This document shows positions 52,007 to 61,353 of a stretch of 64,000 nt of DNA, piece by piece. Origin of the DNA: CBDCKR01 sp964572045 (GTDB lineage Bacteria; Gemmatimonadota; Gemmatimonadetes; Longimicrobiales; Gaopeijiaceae); NCBI GenBank assembly GCA_964572045.1, contig CAZNEI010000010.1:4310-68309 (forward strand), in the 5' to 3' direction. The notes beneath the pieces were generated by a model. The model worked only from the letters and a program-made list of their open reading frames with translations, ran no database searches and had not been told where the DNA came from. Within the stretch, counting starts at the first letter, position 1. Each line of letters begins with the position of its first letter. The position numbers were made by a program, and so were the translations under genes.

Positions 52007-53446
52007 TCAAGTGACGCCGCCTCCCGAGAGCGCCTTGACCAGCCGGTACAGGAACTCCTGGCCTTCGAAGAAGCTCTCGACGCCGATGCGCTCGTCGCGA
52101 CCGTGGGCGCGCACGTCATCCATGTCGCCGAAGATCCCGCTCACCCCGTAGACCGGGATGCCGGCGTTGCGAAGGTAGAGGGCGTCGGTGGCGCCGGTGG
52201 ACATGACGGGCAGAACGAGGACTCCGGGCCACATCTCCGTGGTGATGCGCTCGATCGGCCCCAGCACCGCGTCGGTGAGGGGCGAGGCGGGGCTCGCGGT
52301 CGCGCTGCCCATCGGTTCGACGGCCACGTCGAGCGGAGCGGCGAGTGCCACGAGCGCGGCGTGCACGTCCGCCGGATCGTGGCCCGGGAAGACGCGACAG
52401 TTGACGGTCGCGCGGGCCAGCTGGGGCAGTGCGTTCGCTGCGTGTCCGCCCTCGAGCTGGGTCGCGACGCACGTCGTGCGCAGACGGGCGTTGTAGCCCG
52501 CTTCGAGCGACAGCACTCGGGCCGCCTCGGCGTCCCGGGGATCGGCGAGCAGGCGGCGCATCGCCTCGCCCATCTCCCCCCCGACCAGGTCGGCGGAGCG
52601 TCCGAAGAACTCCTCCGTGATTTCATTGAACATGACCGGGAACTCGTGGTCCTGCACCGCGATCAGGGCGCTCGAGAGATCGTAGATGGCGTTCTTGCGG
52701 ACCGGAAGCGAGGAGTGCCCGCCCGGATTGCTGGCGGTGAAGGAGAAGGAGAGGTACAGCTTCTCGGCGGCCTGCACGTTGTTGGAGAGCCTTTGTCCGT
52801 TCCTGGACATGCCGCCGCCTCCCTCGTTCAGCGCGTAGGCGGCATCGATCAGTTCGCGATGCTCATCGAGGAGATAGGCGACGCCGTTGCGCGGCCCGCC
52901 CTCCTCGTCCGCGGTGAGCGCCACGATGATGTCGCGGTCGGGGACGAAGCCCTCCCGCTTCATGCGGACGAGGTTCACGGTGTGGATCGCCGCCTCGTCC
53001 TTGTCGTCGATGACGCCGCGTCCGTAGAAGTAGCCGTCGCGCTCGATGAACTCGAAGGGCGGCAGGTCCGGGCTCCAGTCCTCCGGCAGAGCTTCCACGA
53101 CATCGATGTGGGCGAGCAGGAGAATCGGAGCGCGCCCGGCGTCCCGGCCCCGCAGGCGGGCCACCAGGTTGCCCTTCGTGGGTGCGTCGTCGGGCACGAG
53201 GACGTGCACGTCTTCGGGGGGGAATCCCGCCTCGAGCAGAACCCGTGCCGCCGCCTCGGCGGCGAGGGTGTTGTTGCCCCGGGGGGTGTTGGTCGTGTTG
53301 ATCTCCACGAGGCGTTCGAGGAGCGACCGCGCCATCTCCATGTACTCGGGCGGCGAGGTGTTCTGGGCCGCGAGAGGGGCGAGAGGAGGCGACGCGGCGA
53401 GGGCCGGCAGCGTCAGGTATGCGGCGAGGGCGAAAGGGTTCTTCAT
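52007..53446 (-). CDS. Secreted M20-family metallopeptidase (479 aa)
   Basis: A signal peptide (cleavage near PLAAQN, about residue 27) marks it as exported. Zinc-ligand regions: LLAHIDVVEALPEDW, GRGVIDDKDEAAIH, LTADEEGG (general-base Glu) and ALNEGGGG; a dimerisation domain with NPGGHSSLPVRKNAI follows. Resembles carboxypeptidase/dipeptidase-type M20 enzymes that cut peptides or N-acyl amino acids. Stands alone, 142 nt before DUF2157. Confidence 0.88.
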   Translation of the reverse strand: MKNPFALAAYLTLPALAASPPLAPLAAQNTSPPEYMEMARSLLERLVEINTTNTPRGNNTLAAEAAARVLLEAGFPPEDVHVLVPDDAPTKGNLVARLRGRDAGRAPILLLAHIDVVEALPEDWSPDLPPFEFIERDGYFYGRGVIDDKDEAAIHTVNLVRMKREGFVPDRDIIVALTADEEGGPRNGVAYLLDEHRELIDAAYALNEGGGGMSRNGQRLSNNVQAAEKLYLSFSFTASNPGGHSSLPVRKNAIYDLSSALIAVQDHEFPVMFNEITEEFFGRSADLVGGEMGEAMRRLLADPRDAEAARVLSLEAGYNARLRTTCVATQLEGGHAANALPQLARATVNCRVFPGHDPADVHAALVALAAPLDVAVEPMGSATASPASPLTDAVLGPIERITTEMWPGVLVLPVMSTGATDALYLRNAGIPVYGVSGIFGDMDDVRAHGRDERIGVESFFEGQEFLYRLVKALSGGGVT

Positions 53447-53690
53447 CTCGAGAGGACTCCGTGGTCAGACGTCGCGTGCCCCGATGCACGTGGATTGGAA
53501 CGTGCCCGCGCGAGCCTCGGCTGACAAGCGGAACGGCGGCCGGGGCGGGCTCGGCACCGCGGCCCGCAGCGGGGAACGGGAGCGGCGGCCGCCGGCACGC
53601 AGAGGGTGCCGCCCCGTCCCCGGCCCACGCGGTCCCGACGGGGGAATCGGGCGGTCCTCGAACGGAGACCGGGCGCCGGCCCCAGCCGCT

Positions 53691-54110
53691 CTACATCGCG
53701 AGCCTCTCGTGCGAGGAGAAGAAGAAGGCGATCTCGAGGGCGGCGTTCTCGTCCGAATCCGACGCGTGGATGGCGTTCCTCTCCTTGGATTCGGCGTAGA
53801 GACGGCGGACGGTGCCCTCCTCGGCCTCGTCGGGGTCCGTCGCGCCGATGACCTCTCGCAGGCGCCCCACCGCATCCTCGGCCTCGAGGATCATGACCAC
53901 GACCGCGCCGGAGGTCATGAAGCGCACGAGCGAGGCGTAGAAGGGCCGCTCACGATGGACACCGTAGAACGCTCTCGCCTGCTCGACCGTCAAGCGCGCC
54001 ATCCTCATCGCGCGGACGGCGAATCCCTTGTCCTCGAGGTGTGCCAGGATCTTCCCGGTCAGACCGGATCCGACGGCATCCGGCTTGATGATCGCGAGCG
54101 TTTGGCTCAT
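53691..54110 (-). CDS. ndk: Nucleoside diphosphate kinase (139 aa)
   Basis: Balances NTP pools through a phospho-histidine. H115 in RNAIHASDSDENA is the catalytic residue; LAIIKPDAVGSGLTGKI and the Kpn-loop region REVIGATDPDEAEEGTVR are typical. It follows the CBS gene by 30 nt in a run with sucC and sucD; Ndk is known to bind succinyl-CoA synthetase in Pseudomonas, which fits this linkage. Confidence 0.96.
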   Translation of the reverse strand: MSQTLAIIKPDAVGSGLTGKILAHLEDKGFAVRAMRMARLTVEQARAFYGVHRERPFYASLVRFMTSGAVVVMILEAEDAVGRLREVIGATDPDEAEEGTVRRLYAESKERNAIHASDSDENAALEIAFFFSSHERLAM

Positions 54111-54140
54111 TGGGTGCCTTCCCCTGTGGGTCTCGATGTC

Positions 54141-55031
54141 TCACGCCTCCGACGGCTCGAAAAGAAGGCGCAGCACTTCGGCTCGGGTCAAGTAGCCGAT
54201 CATCTGGCCTGCGCATATGACGGGCAGCTCCTCGACGTCCCGGTTGATCATGATCGAAGCGGCCTCCATGAGACTCAGGTCCTCGGACACGCACATCACG
54301 CTCCTCGTCATGATGTCGCGGACCGCGGACTCCGGGGCGGGAGTTGCCTGGGCCCCTCCGAGTTCCTCGGTTCGCGTCCTGGTGACGACGTGCTTGAGGG
54401 CGTCACCCGATGTGACGATGCCGAGGAGCTCGTAGTCCCTTCCCACGACGGGCACGAACCTCAGCCCCCGTCGCACCATGAGGTCCACGACCTCCGAGCA
54501 CGGCGCCTCGGGATAGACGCGGTACCGGACCGGCGACGCGACGTCCTCGACGAGAAGGCTCTCGCGGAGCTCGACCTCCATGAGGCCCTCGAGGCTCCTC
54601 ACGTCGGCGGCCGACTCGACGACGAGGAGCGGAGCGACCCGCGCCTCCTCGCGGAAGTACCGAGCGAGCGCCGGAAGCATCTGCTGCCTGAGGGTCTGGT
54701 GGCGCCGAGGGGTCACGATCAGCACGAGGACGAGGGCCTCCTTGTGCCGCTCCTCGGCGGCCGGGTCGACGAGAAACGGCTCCGGGGCCACTCCGAGCAC
54801 GGCGCGCATCGATTCGATCCGGTCCTGCTGCGCGAGGATCACGACGATCTCGTCGTGGACCCGGGCCATCTTGCCGGCCGCCCCTCGGGCGAGGTCGGCC
54901 GCTCGGTGGCCGACGGCCCGCGCGCTGAAGTCCCCGACCGCCTCCAGAGCTGCCGCGAGCGCGCCTTCGAGGTCGGCGACCTCCATGGGCACGAGGATCC
55001 CCTCCTCACCCAGCAGGTCCTGGAACTTCAT
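54141..55031 (-). CDS. EIIA-like domain plus paired CBS domains (296 aa)
   Basis: The N-terminal ~145 residues have the length and strand pattern of a PTS EIIA type 2/PtsN domain (MKFQDLLGEEGILVPMEV, ALVLVLIVTPRRHQTLRQQM), but the canonical HGIAIPHAR-type segment with the phosphorylated His is not recognisable; the nearest His is in KMARVHDEIVVIL. The rest is a CBS pair (YPEAPCSEVVDLMVRRGLRF..., VRDIMTRSVMCVSEDLSLME...) that could bind adenine nucleotides. A regulatory role linked to energy state is plausible given the place between sucD and ndk. Start ATG 55031, 11 nt after sucD. Confidence 0.75.
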   Translation of the reverse strand: MKFQDLLGEEGILVPMEVADLEGALAAALEAVGDFSARAVGHRAADLARGAAGKMARVHDEIVVILAQQDRIESMRAVLGVAPEPFLVDPAAEERHKEALVLVLIVTPRRHQTLRQQMLPALARYFREEARVAPLLVVESAADVRSLEGLMEVELRESLLVEDVASPVRYRVYPEAPCSEVVDLMVRRGLRFVPVVGRDYELLGIVTSGDALKHVVTRTRTEELGGAQATPAPESAVRDIMTRSVMCVSEDLSLMEAASIMINRDVEELPVICAGQMIGYLTRAEVLRLLFEPSEA

Positions 55032-55042
55032 GTCGTCCTCCG

Positions 55043-55948
55043 CTAGGGACCGGCCCGCTGCGCCGTCCCTAGCGCCTCCCGGATCAGCCCCACGATATCG
55101 GCGGGGCGCTCGGCGACCCTGATGCCGTGATCCCGGAACGCCCTCATCTTCTCCTCCGCCGTGCCGGCGGAGCCGCTGATGATCGCGCCGGCGTGACCCA
55201 TGCGCCTCCCCGGCGGCGCAGTCTGGCCGGCGATGAAGCCGACCACGGGAACCTGGGCGTTCTCGGCGACCCAGCGGGCGGCTTCCTGTTCGTCGGTGCC
55301 GCCGATCTCGCCGATCAGCACGATGGCCCGGGTGTCGGGATCGTGGGCGAAGGCCTGGAGCGCGTCCACGAACGTGGTGCCGATGAGCGGATCGCCGCCG
55401 ATGCCGACGCAGGTGGTCTGCCCGATCCCCGCGTGGGTCAGCTGAACGATCGCCTCGTAGGTGAGCGTGCCCGACCGCGAGATCACGCCGACCGGACCCG
55501 GCGCGACGATCTGGGCTGGGATGATCCCGACCTTCGCCTTCCCCGGAGAGATGACGCCGGGACAGTTCGGCCCGAGGACCCGGGCTCCCCGATCCCGAGC
55601 GAACGCGTGGGCGCGGGCCATGTCCAGAACCGGAATCCCCTCCGTGATCGCCACGATCAGATCGACGCCCGAGTCGGCGGCCTCCTCGATCGCCCCGGCC
55701 GCGAACGCCGGCGGCACGTAGACGATCGACGCGTCGGCTCCCGTCTCCCCGACGGCGCGGTCCATGGAGTGGAAGATCGGAACCACGCCGCCGCCCGGCC
55801 CCCGGAAGCTCTGGCCTCCCTTGCCGGGCGTGACGCCGGCCACGACGGCCGTCCCGTATTCGATCATCTGGGCGGTGTGGAAGGACCCGTCCCTTCCCGT
55901 GATGCCCTGCACGACCAGCCTCGTATTCTCGTCGACAAGAATCGCCAT
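55043..55948 (-). CDS. sucD: Succinyl-CoA ligase alpha subunit (301 aa)
   Basis: TCA-cycle enzyme subunit. CoA-binding Rossmann region LVVQGITGRDGSFHT, catalytic H252 in RRMGHAGAIISG and GPNCPGVISPGKAKVGI. The start reads AILVDENTRLVV, typical of SucD. 38 nt after sucC. Confidence 0.96.
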   Translation of the reverse strand: MAILVDENTRLVVQGITGRDGSFHTAQMIEYGTAVVAGVTPGKGGQSFRGPGGGVVPIFHSMDRAVGETGADASIVYVPPAFAAGAIEEAADSGVDLIVAITEGIPVLDMARAHAFARDRGARVLGPNCPGVISPGKAKVGIIPAQIVAPGPVGVISRSGTLTYEAIVQLTHAGIGQTTCVGIGGDPLIGTTFVDALQAFAHDPDTRAIVLIGEIGGTDEQEAARWVAENAQVPVVGFIAGQTAPPGRRMGHAGAIISGSAGTAEEKMRAFRDHGIRVAERPADIVGLIREALGTAQRAGP

Positions 55949-55986
55949 CTATCGTCTCACACGCTCGTCCCGCGTCGTCCTCTCGG

Positions 55987-57123
55987 TCACTGCGCCGCCG
56001 CCATCTGAACCGCACGCTCGACGACCTCGTCCATCGACGTGAACGCCGAGAATCCGGCCTCGGCGAGGATCTCCAGGCCCTTCGCCTCGTTGGTCCCGGT
56101 CAGGCGGATCACGATCGGAGGCCCGATGTCGATCCGCTCGGTCGCCTCGACGATGCCGCGCGCGACGTCGTCGCAGCGGGTGATGCCTCCGAAGATGTTG
56201 AAGAGGATCACCTCCACGTTCGCGTCCGAGGCGATGATCTCCAGCGCCGAGACCACCTTGTCGGGGTTCGACGAGCCTCCGATGTCGAGAAAGTTCGCCG
56301 GCTCCCCACCGTAGTGCTTCACCAGGTCCATCGTCGCCATCGCCAGCCCGGCGCCGTTCACGCAGCAGCCCACGTCGCCGTCGAGCTTCACGTAGCTGAG
56401 GCCGGCCTCGCGCGCCTTGGTCTCCGCCCAGGGCTCCGCCGACAGGTCCCGGTATCGGGCGATGTCGGGTTGCCTGAAGAGCGAGCTGTCGTCGATGCTC
56501 ATCTTCGCGTCGATCGCCTTCACCTCCCCGGCCGGGGTGGTGATCAGCGGATTGATCTCCACCATCGAGGCGTCGCTCGACGTGAACGCGTCATAGAGCC
56601 TACGGATGATCCCGGCGGTTTGGCGGATGAGCGAAGGGGTGTCGTAGAGAGCGTTCGCCAGCCAGAATGCCTGGTGGTCCATCAGGCCGTAGCGCGGATC
56701 CACGCTCAGCTTCCGGATCGCATCCGGATGCGTCCGCGCCACCTCCTCGATGTCGATCCCGCCCTCCGAAGACACCATCAGCGTGGCGGCCTGGGTGCCT
56801 CGATCGACGAGGATCCCCACATAGGCTTCGGTCGCGATCTCCTCGGCGGGCGTGATCAGCACCTTCTCGACCCTCAGGCCCGAGATCCGCATGCCGAGGA
56901 TGCCTCGGGCGTGCTCCCTCACCTCGTCGGGGCTCGCGGCGAGCTTCACTCCGCCGGCCTTGCCTCGTCCTCCCGAGTGAACCTGGGCCTTCACGACCAC
57001 CGTGCCGCCGTACCGTTCCGCGATCCGGACCGCCTCGTCGGGCGTCAGAGCGACCTCTCCGGGCGGCACGGCGATGCCCTCGGCCCGAAGGATCTCCTTG
57101 GCTTGATACTCGTGGATGTTCAT
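55987..57123 (-). CDS. sucC: Succinyl-CoA ligase beta subunit (378 aa)
   Basis: ATP-grasp subunit that binds nucleotide and succinate. MNIHEYQAKEILRAEGI at the start, VVKAQVHSGGRGKAGGVK, MVEINPLITT, CCVNGAGLAMATMD and FLDIGGSS are hallmark segments. 11 nt after the UPF0182 gene. Confidence 0.96.
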   Translation of the reverse strand: MNIHEYQAKEILRAEGIAVPPGEVALTPDEAVRIAERYGGTVVVKAQVHSGGRGKAGGVKLAASPDEVREHARGILGMRISGLRVEKVLITPAEEIATEAYVGILVDRGTQAATLMVSSEGGIDIEEVARTHPDAIRKLSVDPRYGLMDHQAFWLANALYDTPSLIRQTAGIIRRLYDAFTSSDASMVEINPLITTPAGEVKAIDAKMSIDDSSLFRQPDIARYRDLSAEPWAETKAREAGLSYVKLDGDVGCCVNGAGLAMATMDLVKHYGGEPANFLDIGGSSNPDKVVSALEIIASDANVEVILFNIFGGITRCDDVARGIVEATERIDIGPPIVIRLTGTNEAKGLEILAEAGFSAFTSMDEVVERAVQMAAAQ

Positions 57124-57134
57124 GGCGTCGGTGT

Positions 57135-59888
57135 CTAGTCGCCGCCGGGTGCGGCGAGCGTCTGGAGGAGGGACCTGAGTTCATCGAGCGCGGCCCCGAA
57201 TCCCTGGAAGTTCCCGGAGCGGAGCGCGGCGTCGGCGCGCTCGAGAAGAGCGAGGGCCTCCGAAGGCCACCCGCTTCGCTCCGGCGAGGCCACGTCGGGT
57301 GCCGGGTTGGCGGCCGCCATCAGCTCCACGGGTTCACCGGAGATCGACGCCAGGGCCTGAATCGAGAGCTCGAGCGTCTCCTCCATCGATACGCGCCGTC
57401 CGTCGCTGACGACGAATCGGCGAAGCTCGGGGATGGCGTCCTCCTCGGCCGCGAGGAAGACCGGCTCCATGTAGAGCAGCGTCTCGCCGACGGGCACCAG
57501 GTGGAGGTGTCCCGTCCACACCTGGCTTCCCCCCGTACGCCAGAGCGAGAATTGCTGGGAGATGAGCGGATCCTGTTCGATCAAGGCCTCGACCTGGCGG
57601 GGGCCGGGAACTTGATCTTCGACGGGGACGTCGAAGAGGACCAGGTCGCCGTACCGCTCCGGCTCGCTCCTGGCCACCAGGACGGCGGTGAGGTTCTGGC
57701 GTCCCCTCGGGACGAACACCGCGGTGAGCAGAAAGCCCTCGTCCTGCTCGCCGGGCAGACGGTAGATCCCGTACTCGGGCCGGTACGGAACCGGTGTCGT
57801 GCCCTCCGCGAGTTCCTGCGGGAGCTCCCACACGTCCTCCTGGCCGTGGAAGACCGGCGCGCTGTCCTGGTGGTAGCGGTTGAGCACCCTGGCCTGCAGG
57901 TCCAGCATCGTCCGCGAGTAACGGATATGGCGACGAATGCCGTCGGGCATTTCGTCGAGAGGCTTGAAGAGCGCGGGAAAGCTCCTGCTGTAGATCTCGA
58001 GGAGCCGGTCGCCGTCGTCGACGGCGTAGAAGGTCACCTCGCCGGTGAGGCCGTCGACGGTCACCTTCACGCTGTTGCGCGCGTACTTGACGGGACGGCC
58101 CGCCTCCAGGTTGTGCGTAGACGAAAGCGGGAACCAGCGGGTGGCCGTGAACCCCTCGAGGATCCACACGATGCGTCCGTCGTGGATGACGGGGTACGGG
58201 TTGTCGGGGTAGCGCAGGAGCGGCCCCGAGATCCTGAGCACCCGCTCCAGGACGTTGCGGCGGAACAGGAACCGACTGGTGTTCGTGACCTCGGCCGCGA
58301 AGAGCAGGTTGGCGTCCCTCGCTTCCCACGCGAGCGCGAGGCTTCTCAGAAGCGAGCTGAGTTCGATCCCCCTCGGGAAGTCGACGCCCGGGCGGGCGGG
58401 TCCTCCGTCGGGCGCCGTCCTTTGCGCCGGATCCACGATCGCGAAGCTCTGCAGCCGAGTTCCGATGTAGACCTCCGGCCGGGTCAGGCGCAGGCCTTCG
58501 GGGGCGATTCCGCCCGCCGCGAACTCGGGCGGGATGCCGGACACGAACATCGAAGGCCGCCCCTCGGGCGTCCGGGCATCCGCCGCACTGGCCACGGCCC
58601 CCATGCCCTGGATGTAGAGGTCGCGAAGGTGCACGTTCTGCCAGTTCGGATCCTGGATGCCCCGGGGAAGGATCTCCCGGACCGCGAGGGCGATCGGGAC
58701 CATGCCCCCGTCGGTCTCGTAGCGGTCCACGGTGACGTTCGAGAAGTCGTAGTAGGGGAAGCGGGCTTCGAGCTCGCGGAACGTCGTGAGCAGGGCCTGC
58801 GAGCTCCACACCGGCAGCCCGGCGAACTGCGCGGTCGCCTCCTGCCAGTCCACGTCGAGGGGCGGCGCGTATTCGAACTCCCTCCTCTCGAGCTCGGCGA
58901 GGTCGAAGCCGGTTCGCGTGAAGCGGATGTTGTGCTCGATGAACGGCGTCTCGCGCTCGAGCTCGTTGGGCTCGACCCGGAAGCGCTGGACGAGCCCCGG
59001 ATAGACCTGACCGACGGCGACGCCCCCGACGACCAAGACCCCGAGCGTGGCGGAGGCCGGCAGGACGCGTCCCGTCAGGCCGCTCCAGACGACGCCCGCG
59101 GCGGCGGAGATCGACAGCAGCGTAAGGACGCCCAGGGCCGCGAGGCGGGCCTCCGCATCCGCGAACCCGAAGATCCCCTGCACCCCCGAGCTCCCGTCGA
59201 GGAGCAACAGGTACCGGCCCAGCCAGAACCGCAGGGCCAGGAGCAGGAAGAACGTGGCGACGATCCCCGTCAGGTGAGTGCGGGGCAGGTCGTTCAGGGA
59301 GACGCGCCCGCGCCTCCATTGGAGCGCCCCGCTGGCGGCGTAGGCCGCCGTCACGAGGGTGAAGACGAGAAACGTGACGACCATGGCGAAGGTGACGAGC
59401 GCGCCCGCCACCGGCAGGAAGACGACGTAGAACGTCAGGTCCTGGCCCAGGATCGGATCGGCCACGCCCCAGTCGGGCGCCCTGAGGAGGAAGAGGGTCT
59501 CGAGGCCGATCGTCCTCGGGATCGAGGAACCGAACCACATGCCCAGCAGGAGCCCGGTGAGGATCGTCCCCCACGTCACATAGGCTTGGGGCACCTGTTC
59601 GGAGATGACCAGGTCGCCGATCCTGCTCCTGATGCGGATGCCGCCCAGTGTCCGCGCGGCCAGCCTCAGGTTCGCGATGATCGCGACGGCCACCACCGCG
59701 GCGCCCGTGATGCGCGCCCCCCATTCCCAGATGATCCGGGTCCAAAAGACGGAGGAGTGGCGCACCGCGTCGAACCACAGGATCTCCACGTACGCGCCCG
59801 CCGCGATCCGCCCGACGACGAGCAGGGCGAGGGCGGCGAGGCCCAAGACGACCAGCAGGCGCCCCCCCCGTAGCTCTCCGAGCCTCAT
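57135..59888 (-). CDS. UPF0182-family large membrane protein (917 aa)
   Basis: About seven membrane helices in the first ~310 residues (first at 10-30), then a long extracytoplasmic region. Family features: AYVEILWFDAVRHSSVFWTRI near residue 30, FIEHNIRFTRTGFDL, NPYPVIHDGRIVWILEGFT, ARNSVKVTVDGLTGEVTFY (shown in parts) and QDSAPVFHGQEDVWELP. COG1615 proteins occur in Actinobacteria, Cyanobacteria and others; function unknown. One base separates its ATG from the pmm stop, so it is translationally linked to the sugar mutase. Confidence 0.88.
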   Translation of the reverse strand: MRLGELRGGRLLVVLGLAALALLVVGRIAAGAYVEILWFDAVRHSSVFWTRIIWEWGARITGAAVVAVAIIANLRLAARTLGGIRIRSRIGDLVISEQVPQAYVTWGTILTGLLLGMWFGSSIPRTIGLETLFLLRAPDWGVADPILGQDLTFYVVFLPVAGALVTFAMVVTFLVFTLVTAAYAASGALQWRRGRVSLNDLPRTHLTGIVATFFLLLALRFWLGRYLLLLDGSSGVQGIFGFADAEARLAALGVLTLLSISAAAGVVWSGLTGRVLPASATLGVLVVGGVAVGQVYPGLVQRFRVEPNELERETPFIEHNIRFTRTGFDLAELERREFEYAPPLDVDWQEATAQFAGLPVWSSQALLTTFRELEARFPYYDFSNVTVDRYETDGGMVPIALAVREILPRGIQDPNWQNVHLRDLYIQGMGAVASAADARTPEGRPSMFVSGIPPEFAAGGIAPEGLRLTRPEVYIGTRLQSFAIVDPAQRTAPDGGPARPGVDFPRGIELSSLLRSLALAWEARDANLLFAAEVTNTSRFLFRRNVLERVLRISGPLLRYPDNPYPVIHDGRIVWILEGFTATRWFPLSSTHNLEAGRPVKYARNSVKVTVDGLTGEVTFYAVDDGDRLLEIYSRSFPALFKPLDEMPDGIRRHIRYSRTMLDLQARVLNRYHQDSAPVFHGQEDVWELPQELAEGTTPVPYRPEYGIYRLPGEQDEGFLLTAVFVPRGRQNLTAVLVARSEPERYGDLVLFDVPVEDQVPGPRQVEALIEQDPLISQQFSLWRTGGSQVWTGHLHLVPVGETLLYMEPVFLAAEEDAIPELRRFVVSDGRRVSMEETLELSIQALASISGEPVELMAAANPAPDVASPERSGWPSEALALLERADAALRSGNFQGFGAALDELRSLLQTLAAPGGD

Positions 59889-59889
59889 G

Positions 59890-61266
59890 TCAGACCTCTA
59901 CACCCTGAGTTCTCAACCACGATTCGACCTCTGTTCCGATGGAGCGCAATCCGTCCCGGGTGCGGGCCTCGTAGCGGGCGACGATCGCCGGCTGGGTGTT
60001 CGAGGCCCGCAGGAGCCCCCAGCCGTCGTCGAACAGGATCCGCGCACCGTCGACGTCGATCACCTCCCGCCTCTTCCGGAAATGGTCCCGCGCAGCCTCC
60101 ACGAGTCCGAACTTCGACTCCTCGGAGACCTCGATGCGGAGCTCGGGAGTCGAGAGGCGCGCGGGGAAGCGAGCGACCATCTCGGAGAGGCTGTCCTCGG
60201 AGCGGGCGACGAGGTCCACGAGCCGGCAGGCGCTGTACAGCGCGTCGTCGAAGCCCAGGTAGTCGTCGGCGAAGAAGATGTGGCCGGACAGCTCGCCCGC
60301 GATCGGCGCCCCCGTCTCACGCATCTTCTGCTTGATCAGCGAGTGTCCGGTCTTCCACATGATCGGCTCGCCGCCCGCCCTGGCGAACTCGTCGGCGAGG
60401 ACCTGCGAGCATTTCACGTCGAAGACGAGCCTCTGACCCGGCCCGCGCCGACGGAGCACGTCGAGTCCGAGAAGAAGAAGAAGGGTGTCGCCACGCACGA
60501 TGCGTCCCGCCTCGTCCACCGCTCCGATGCGATCCGCGTCTCCGTCGAATCCGATCCCGATGTCCGCTCCCTCACGCCGAACCGCCTCGATCAGGTCCAC
60601 CAGATACTCGTCTACGGTGGGGTCGGGATGATGGTTCGGAAAGGTCCCGTCGGATTCGCAATGGAGGCCGACGACCTCGGCTCCGATCCGCTCCAGCAGC
60701 TCGACCCCGACGAGCGAGCCCGTGCCGTTGCCGCAGTCGAGCACGACCTTGACGGGGCCGACCGGATCGAACCGGGCGGCCAAGTCGCCGAGGTAGCGGC
60801 CCAGCACGTCCACCCGCTCCCTGCCGCCCTCCCGCCGCGCCCCTTCCCCGCCGCCCGCGCTCGCGATCCGGCGCCTCAGGTCCTGGATCGCGCTCCCGTA
60901 TACGGAGGCGCCCCGAAACGTCATCTTGATGCCGTTCCATTCGGGCGGATTGTGAGATCCGGTGACCTGAATGCCTCCGTCGGTGCCCAGCGTGTGCTCC
61001 GCCCAGTAGAGGGCGGGCGTGGGCACCGTTCCGATGTCGACGACGGCGGCTCCGGCCACCCTGAGGCCGCGGATCAACGCTCGCGCCAGCCCGCGGGACG
61101 AGGGACGGTTGTCGCGGCCCACGGCGACCCTCGGGGATCGGCCCAGCCGCTCCCGGGCCCTGGCCGCGTAGGCCCTGCCGACCCCCTCGGCGAGGTCCGG
61201 CGTCAGCTCGCCGTCCACGAGGCCCCTGATGTCGTACTCCCGGAAGATGTGATCGAGGATGGCCAA
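59890..61266 (-). CDS. Phosphomannomutase/phosphoglucomutase (458 aa)
   Basis: Alpha-D-phosphohexomutase moving phosphate between C1 and C6 of mannose or glucose. Phosphoserine S104 in QVTGSHNPPEWNG, metal loop FDGDADRIGAVD, sugar loop GELSGHIFFADDYLGFDD and a phosphate-binding C-terminus SNTQPAIVARYEA. FREYDIRG at the start is typical of the AlgC/ManB-CpsG type. It supplies precursors for the envelope sugars encoded elsewhere in the window. Confidence 0.93.
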   Translation of the reverse strand: MAILDHIFREYDIRGLVDGELTPDLAEGVGRAYAARARERLGRSPRVAVGRDNRPSSRGLARALIRGLRVAGAAVVDIGTVPTPALYWAEHTLGTDGGIQVTGSHNPPEWNGIKMTFRGASVYGSAIQDLRRRIASAGGGEGARREGGRERVDVLGRYLGDLAARFDPVGPVKVVLDCGNGTGSLVGVELLERIGAEVVGLHCESDGTFPNHHPDPTVDEYLVDLIEAVRREGADIGIGFDGDADRIGAVDEAGRIVRGDTLLLLLGLDVLRRRGPGQRLVFDVKCSQVLADEFARAGGEPIMWKTGHSLIKQKMRETGAPIAGELSGHIFFADDYLGFDDALYSACRLVDLVARSEDSLSEMVARFPARLSTPELRIEVSEESKFGLVEAARDHFRKRREVIDVDGARILFDDGWGLLRASNTQPAIVARYEARTRDGLRSIGTEVESWLRTQGVEV

Positions 61267-61353
61267 GGCGGTGTCGGGGCGGTGGGGGTCGGAGCGGAGC
61301 CGTCGTGGAGGAATGCCGGAGAGGGGACGCAGCGGAAACTAGAGACGGAGGCG

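Noticed and set aside
57501..59873. 790-codon plus-strand open frame opposite the UPF0182 gene
   Set aside because: Antisense shadow; the minus-strand protein matches a known family over its whole length.
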